Below, piece by piece: positions 59,954-64,000 of a stretch of DNA of 64,000 nucleotides. The DNA lies in the NCBI GenBank assembly GCA_010015675.1, contig ML977037.1, forward strand, positions 34,267 to 98,266, given 5' to 3'. The stretch is from Byssothecium circinans. Its lineage: Eukaryota; Ascomycota; Dothideomycetes; Pleosporales; Massarinaceae. A model generated the notes under the pieces. It was not told the DNA's origin and did not search any database. It saw nothing but the letters and a program-made list of their open reading frames with translations. The stretch's first letter is position 1, and every line of letters begins with the position of its first letter. Made by a program: the position numbers and the translations under genes.

Positions 59954-60354
59954 GGGCGGTGCACGACGTTGCTGAGTAAGCTTTTGAGCGAGTTCTCTTA
60001 CTTGGTTCCTGTGATGTAGAGGAGTGAGTGAAGAGGGCAGGATAACGAAAGAGACTGTATGGAGGAGGAAACTCAATCGCGTAGTGGAAAGTTGGAAGTT
60101 GGTAGCTCGGGGGTGTGCGGAGACCAGCTTCGCGTACGGCTGCTGAAGATCGCGGTGGGGTGTGGGGTGGGTAGCTCACGCATCAAGTACATCTCCAAAT
60201 GCACTGCATGTGCACTCAGAGTTGCAGGTTTGCTCGCGGTTCTTAAAAGTAATGTGTATACTTTTTTCTTGTAGGCTATTGCTACAGAGCAATGCGAACG
60301 CCGACCATGCTTAGCAACAGACTCCATACCCAATGCAATCATCTCTCGACTCTC
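59954..60354. other. Intergenic between the ANCHR-like gene and the Cdc1-like gene
   Basis: About 400 bp of promoter and 3' flank between tandem minus-strand genes. No other feature seen. Confidence 0.5.
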
Positions 60355-62443
60355 TCACCACCGCCATAGCAGCCAAAAGTACCACGCAAAGACCAATAAC
60401 GCAACCCTTCCTAAACTTCCCCTGAACTCGTCCCACCACAAAGCCCGTCCCCTCTTCTTCGCCCTACTTTTCCTCGTGTCCAAGGTACCCCAAGCCTTGG
60501 CTTCTTTTCGCCCTCCTCTATCGTCGTCCGGTGATCCGTAGTATCCTGCATGCTGAACCAGGGGAGCCGTGTACTTGTGGTCTTGCCTTGGTAGAGCATA
60601 CCCGTACCCGTTTGCTGGAGAGACGCTACGTGTGCGTGCCTGAGCGTTGCGGACCTGAAGGTTTCCGCGCTCCGACGAAGATGACGAGTTGGACGAGTGC
60701 GGTGTGTTTGTTGACTCAGGAGGTTGCTGTGAGAAATGTCGAGATTCTTTTTCGTGTTCAGCCGAGGAGGATGTAGTAGGCAGGACGGGAGAATCGGAGC
60801 TCGGTGTCGAACCCTTGAGGACACCAACTGTCACGAGGCCAGCTCTAATCGCTAGAGCGAGTAGGGTGATTCCTAAGAGAGCGGCGTAGCGGATGAAAAT
60901 ACCCAGCTGATCAGGCATCAGGCAGAGATGCGTCTGCAAAGTAGGTTTTCCATCACGGTTCAGCGGTTCACCATGCTCATTGACGGGATTCCACATGCTG
61001 ACCAAGACCACACCTGGATGGCGCACTCCCATACACCAAGATATCGACTTGACCGTAATCTCTTTGATGCCACCGCCAGCTGAAGCATACCCCCGGTGGA
61101 CTAACTCGCAGTAGTCGTGATCATCGCCTGAGAAGGCATACTGTATGTCGCCCACTTTGTTCGCAATGTCGGTCGTGATCTCTGGGTTGAGAACGTTCTG
61201 GTATTGATATCCTCTCCTGACTGGAATCGAGTTCCGATCGTCCTTCTCCAACGGCTCTTGACCCTTTCCAACTGGGGTCGGCGGCCAATGCTCCCTCATC
61301 GGCCCACAAGGCGTTCCTTGGGCGCGATAGAGTGGTACATGGCTGAGTAGTATCGTAGGAAACTCGGCGACGTCGTCATCCGCATGTTTTATCGCCGCGT
61401 TTGGGAGCTCTTCGCTCTCGATAGGCCTATGTTGGAATCCGGGGTAGGGCGACAGTCCTTTCCGAGCCCTCAGTTCTCTCTGCACTAGCCTCTTCTTCTG
61501 TTCCTTTGCCTTGTCCAGGAATTCCACTGTGGGCTTCCAGATCTCTTCGACCGTGTTTGGACTCTCTTGGCCCAGTGCACTCAGCGATACGCTGTCGATG
61601 GAGACGAACGTATGGTTTCCCAGTATGTCAATCCTGTTTCCATCGCCAAAGTAGGCATTGAATCTCTTCCTCACGCCAATCTGCACGCCCCTTGCAAAAC
61701 CCAGATCGTGATTTCCAGGAAGGCTGGTGATCATCTTCCTTCCTGGTTGTCCTAGCCTGGCTTCCATTCCTGCGTCGCGCCAATGCTCGAAGAAGATACC
61801 GCCAAACCTCCGGTACTCATTCAGCCAGAAATCCTCTCCATATTTCTGGTAACGTTTTTCTGGGCTATGCGTCGTGCGCGTGGACCATTCGCGGCCACCG
61901 TCGAACAGGTCACCGAGGAAGACTACGCTATCGGGGTACAGAACATGTTGGAAGTGGGAAAACGTGCGACGGAGGTATTGATCGACATAGATCATGGTGA
62001 GTCTATCGAGGGGCCATGGCCGGTCAGGGTATGTATGGGGGTCTATGAGCTGCGGGTCGGCGACGAAGATGAGTCTGTGAGGGTTGGCGGTGCTGTCCTG
62101 CGAAATGTGAGCCCTTCCCTTCTCTTATAGATATTGATAAATGCATAAATCATACCCAACTCTCCCAGTTCTCCCATCTACATTCATCCACACTGTTCCG
62201 TATGGCGCTCCTCTCCCCCCAGTACACCACTACCCACCAAACGAGCACGCAAACATTCACCAGCGTGAACCACCCTTTCCACCCTCCATTTCTCCCTCTT
62301 CTAAACTTCTTCCACCTCTTCTCCACCTCCGGCCTCATCCTGTGTATCGCAAAGGCTCTTGCGACTCTCCAGGCTTGGTGCGTGAAACTCTCTGTCTCGT
62401 ATGCGACGCCGACGGGCATGCCATAGTCGTCGTACTTCGTCAT
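60355..62443 (-). CDS. Cdc1/Ted1 (PGAP5)-type ER metallophosphoesterase
   Basis: Yeast Cdc1/Ted1 remodel the ethanolamine phosphate of GPI anchors in the ER, using two metal ions. Exons 62156-62443 and 60355-62097 (58-nt intron) encode 676 residues. The N-terminal membrane segment is LVNVCVLVWWVVVYW. The splice leads into RLIFVADPQLIDP, the first metal motif; then VVFLGDLFDGG, SLPGNHDLG, LLSHVPLYR and FSGDDHDYCE complete the metallophosphoesterase set. C-terminal hydrophobic segments follow at IFIRYAALLGITLLALAI and VALLVFAWYFWLLW. Between them lies a Ser-rich disordered loop (about 60600-60790). The protein ends in WRW. Confidence 0.93.
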
Positions 62444-64000
62444 CGTTGGATATGGAGGAGCTGCAGTCGTGGGCGCAGCATCTTCCCTGGGTCAAAAGAC
62501 AGGTGGAGCTGTGTCTGCGCGTCGTCTTGCGGGCCATGGCTAGGGGTTGATCTGATCGTCCGGGGTACTTGCGATTCACGCTAACGCGGCGAGAAGAGCA
62601 GGGATGCTCGGTGCCATCGATTAATCCACTGTTGAACCTCAACTTAACCTCCTCTATTGCATTACATCCTACATGAGCCCAAAAATCGACTTTATACACA
62701 GCAAGGCTGTAACGTCCAGTGGTACCTTTCCACAAATGTCTGCTCAACCTAAACCGCGCCAGCTGAACCCTTAGTTAATCATAGCCCAATGCCACGCTGA
62801 CAACCTCAGAATGAGAAGCAGGTAAAGAAACGCCTGAACTCAATCTATAACCAATAGATCCTTTTCATCGAAACCCCAAATCTTCGGGATGCGGTCGTTC
62901 AATCGCGTTCTAGCAGTTTGATAAGGCCATCTGGTCGGCATCATTCTACCAATGTTGCCCATAATTTCACAGCCACTTGCCACACAAGGCAGAGGATTGC
63001 CTGAAATGCTGTAGATCAAACATAGCTTTTCTTACTCGTCGAACAGTATGTCGCCCCCGATAAGACTGAGATGTGAATACCGAGGCGCCACCCAGATTGT
63101 TCCTCGTTTTGTTCTAGTTACTAACCCTCCGCTCACCTGGTCGAAATTGGAACGCTCCCCTCTCTGGCTTCAACAGCATTGAGCCAAGTCCAAGACTGCG
63201 GTCATCCTTTTAGTGTATTCCGACAGCTCCTACAATCTCCAAGCTCTCACTTCCTTCTACAAGACCAACACCTGGAACAAAACGTATTGCAAATTTCACT
63301 CCCACAAACTAGCAAGCCTGCTCGCGCTCATGAGTAGCCATATCAAGAAAACTAAAGACACGCTGCTCAGACTCTTCAACTTCGACGACTATGACAAATA
63401 CAGGAATGGGACCGGAAAGTGAGGAGCTCATGGGATACACGAAGGACAAGAATCAAGAGCATCACATTCTACTCGGGGATGAAACCCAGGTAAGAAGCTA
63501 TAAGATGGAGGCTTGAGCAGATGTGATGGGTTTGAAAGCGAAGGTACTGGGTGATAAAGGGACAACTGTGCTTTGGTGCGAGCATTAGAAGTTCCACAAG
63601 CCGATCACTGTCTGCATATGTGTGTAACAGAACGTCACGAGCCTTGACCCACTTGATGAGTATCTCCGAATCTATGACTGGCTTTATGATTCCTTCATCA
63701 GCTCTCAAGTATCTAAACTCGCAGGTTGACGTTCCAATGTCAAACACACTTTCACTTCCACACACCAATCAACGACTTCTCGAGAAAGCAGCGCAATCAT
63801 CGCCGATATGAAAACATGAACACCTACAAAGAAACCCCACGAAGCCCCCCGCAAAAGGATCAGCTTTACAATTCTTCTATAACTTTAGTTAAGGAAGCTT
63901 TTAAAAAGAAAAAGTAATTAAAAAGTTATATAGCTTTAAAGTTACTTATTTTCTTTAATTTTCCTAGTAAAAGGCGGGCGTTACGCGCACGGACACGGTA
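62444..64000. other. Gene-poor right end of the window
   Basis: 1.56 kb without a supportable gene. Two small frames (63213-63422 on +; 63469-63768 on -, the latter without an ATG) show no recognisable domain. Bases 63860-63960 are extremely AT-rich (runs of TTTAAAG, TAACTTTAG), then switch sharply to a GC-rich end. Confidence 0.55.
63860..63965. other. AT-rich patch, possible edge of a degenerate repeat or transposon
   Basis: About 100 bases are made almost entirely of A/T words such as AGTTATATAGCTTTAAAG, unlike anything else in the window. The composition resembles DNA mutated by repeat-induced point mutation at TE margins in ascomycetes. Too little is visible to identify an element. Confidence 0.4.

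Noticed and set aside
1..64000. CRISPR arrays, bacterial operons, mobile defence systems
   Set aside because: The DNA is eukaryotic with spliced genes; no regularly spaced repeats or prokaryotic signals were seen.

Overview
The window is nuclear DNA of a filamentous ascomycete, most likely a Dothideomycete. Genes are dense and lie on both strands. They are split by short introns of about 44-60 nt with GTANGT-type donors and CTRAY branch sites 10-25 nt before the AG. The gene set (PEX6, SIN3, class I myosin, polo kinase, ORC3, a steryl-ester-hydrolase-like lipase, fumarate reductase with a cytochrome b5 tail, fungal 2EXR proteins) is typical of Pezizomycotina. Three related long introns resembling introner-like elements point to Dothideomycetes, where such introns have been described.

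Layout. 0-6 kb: 3' part of DNA topoisomerase I, then an extended-SDR protein, both on +. 6.5-13 kb: an accessory-looking block with a decayed urea-transporter (DUR3-type) pseudogene between two related 2EXR-type genes. 13.5-22 kb: membrane-anchored lipase (-), PEX6 (+) and a thioredoxin-fold protein (-). 22.6-41.5 kb: a run of minus-strand genes, namely SIN3, an intracellular GH3 beta-glucosidase, class I myosin and polo kinase, broken by a gene-free stretch of about 2.3 kb (31.6-33.9 kb). 41.9-53 kb: OPA3-like, an unknown gene, a DUF3712/LEA2-like membrane protein (-), GPATCH11-like, ORC3, 3-hydroxyanthranilate dioxygenase (-) and a CTR copper transporter. 53.9-62.4 kb: fumarate reductase/cytochrome b5 fusion, an unknown gene (-), an ANCHR-like zinc-finger protein (-) and a Cdc1/Ted1 metallophosphoesterase (-). 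The last 1.5 kb has no supported gene and ends in a very AT-rich patch.

There is no sign of a biosynthetic or defence cluster; most genes are conserved housekeeping genes in unrelated pathways. Several pairs are divergent and share a short promoter (polo kinase/OPA3-like; HAAO/CTR; lipase/PEX6) or convergent (PEX6/thioredoxin-fold; ORC3/HAAO, 54 bp apart).

The most notable observation is a family of three homologous introns (131-148 nt) within 5 kb: two in the DUR3 pseudogene and one in the intact lipase gene. They share donor-proximal, central and branch-site blocks. Gene models were built by hand from reading frames, splice signals and remembered family consensus. No database search was run, so symbols and families are recognition calls.
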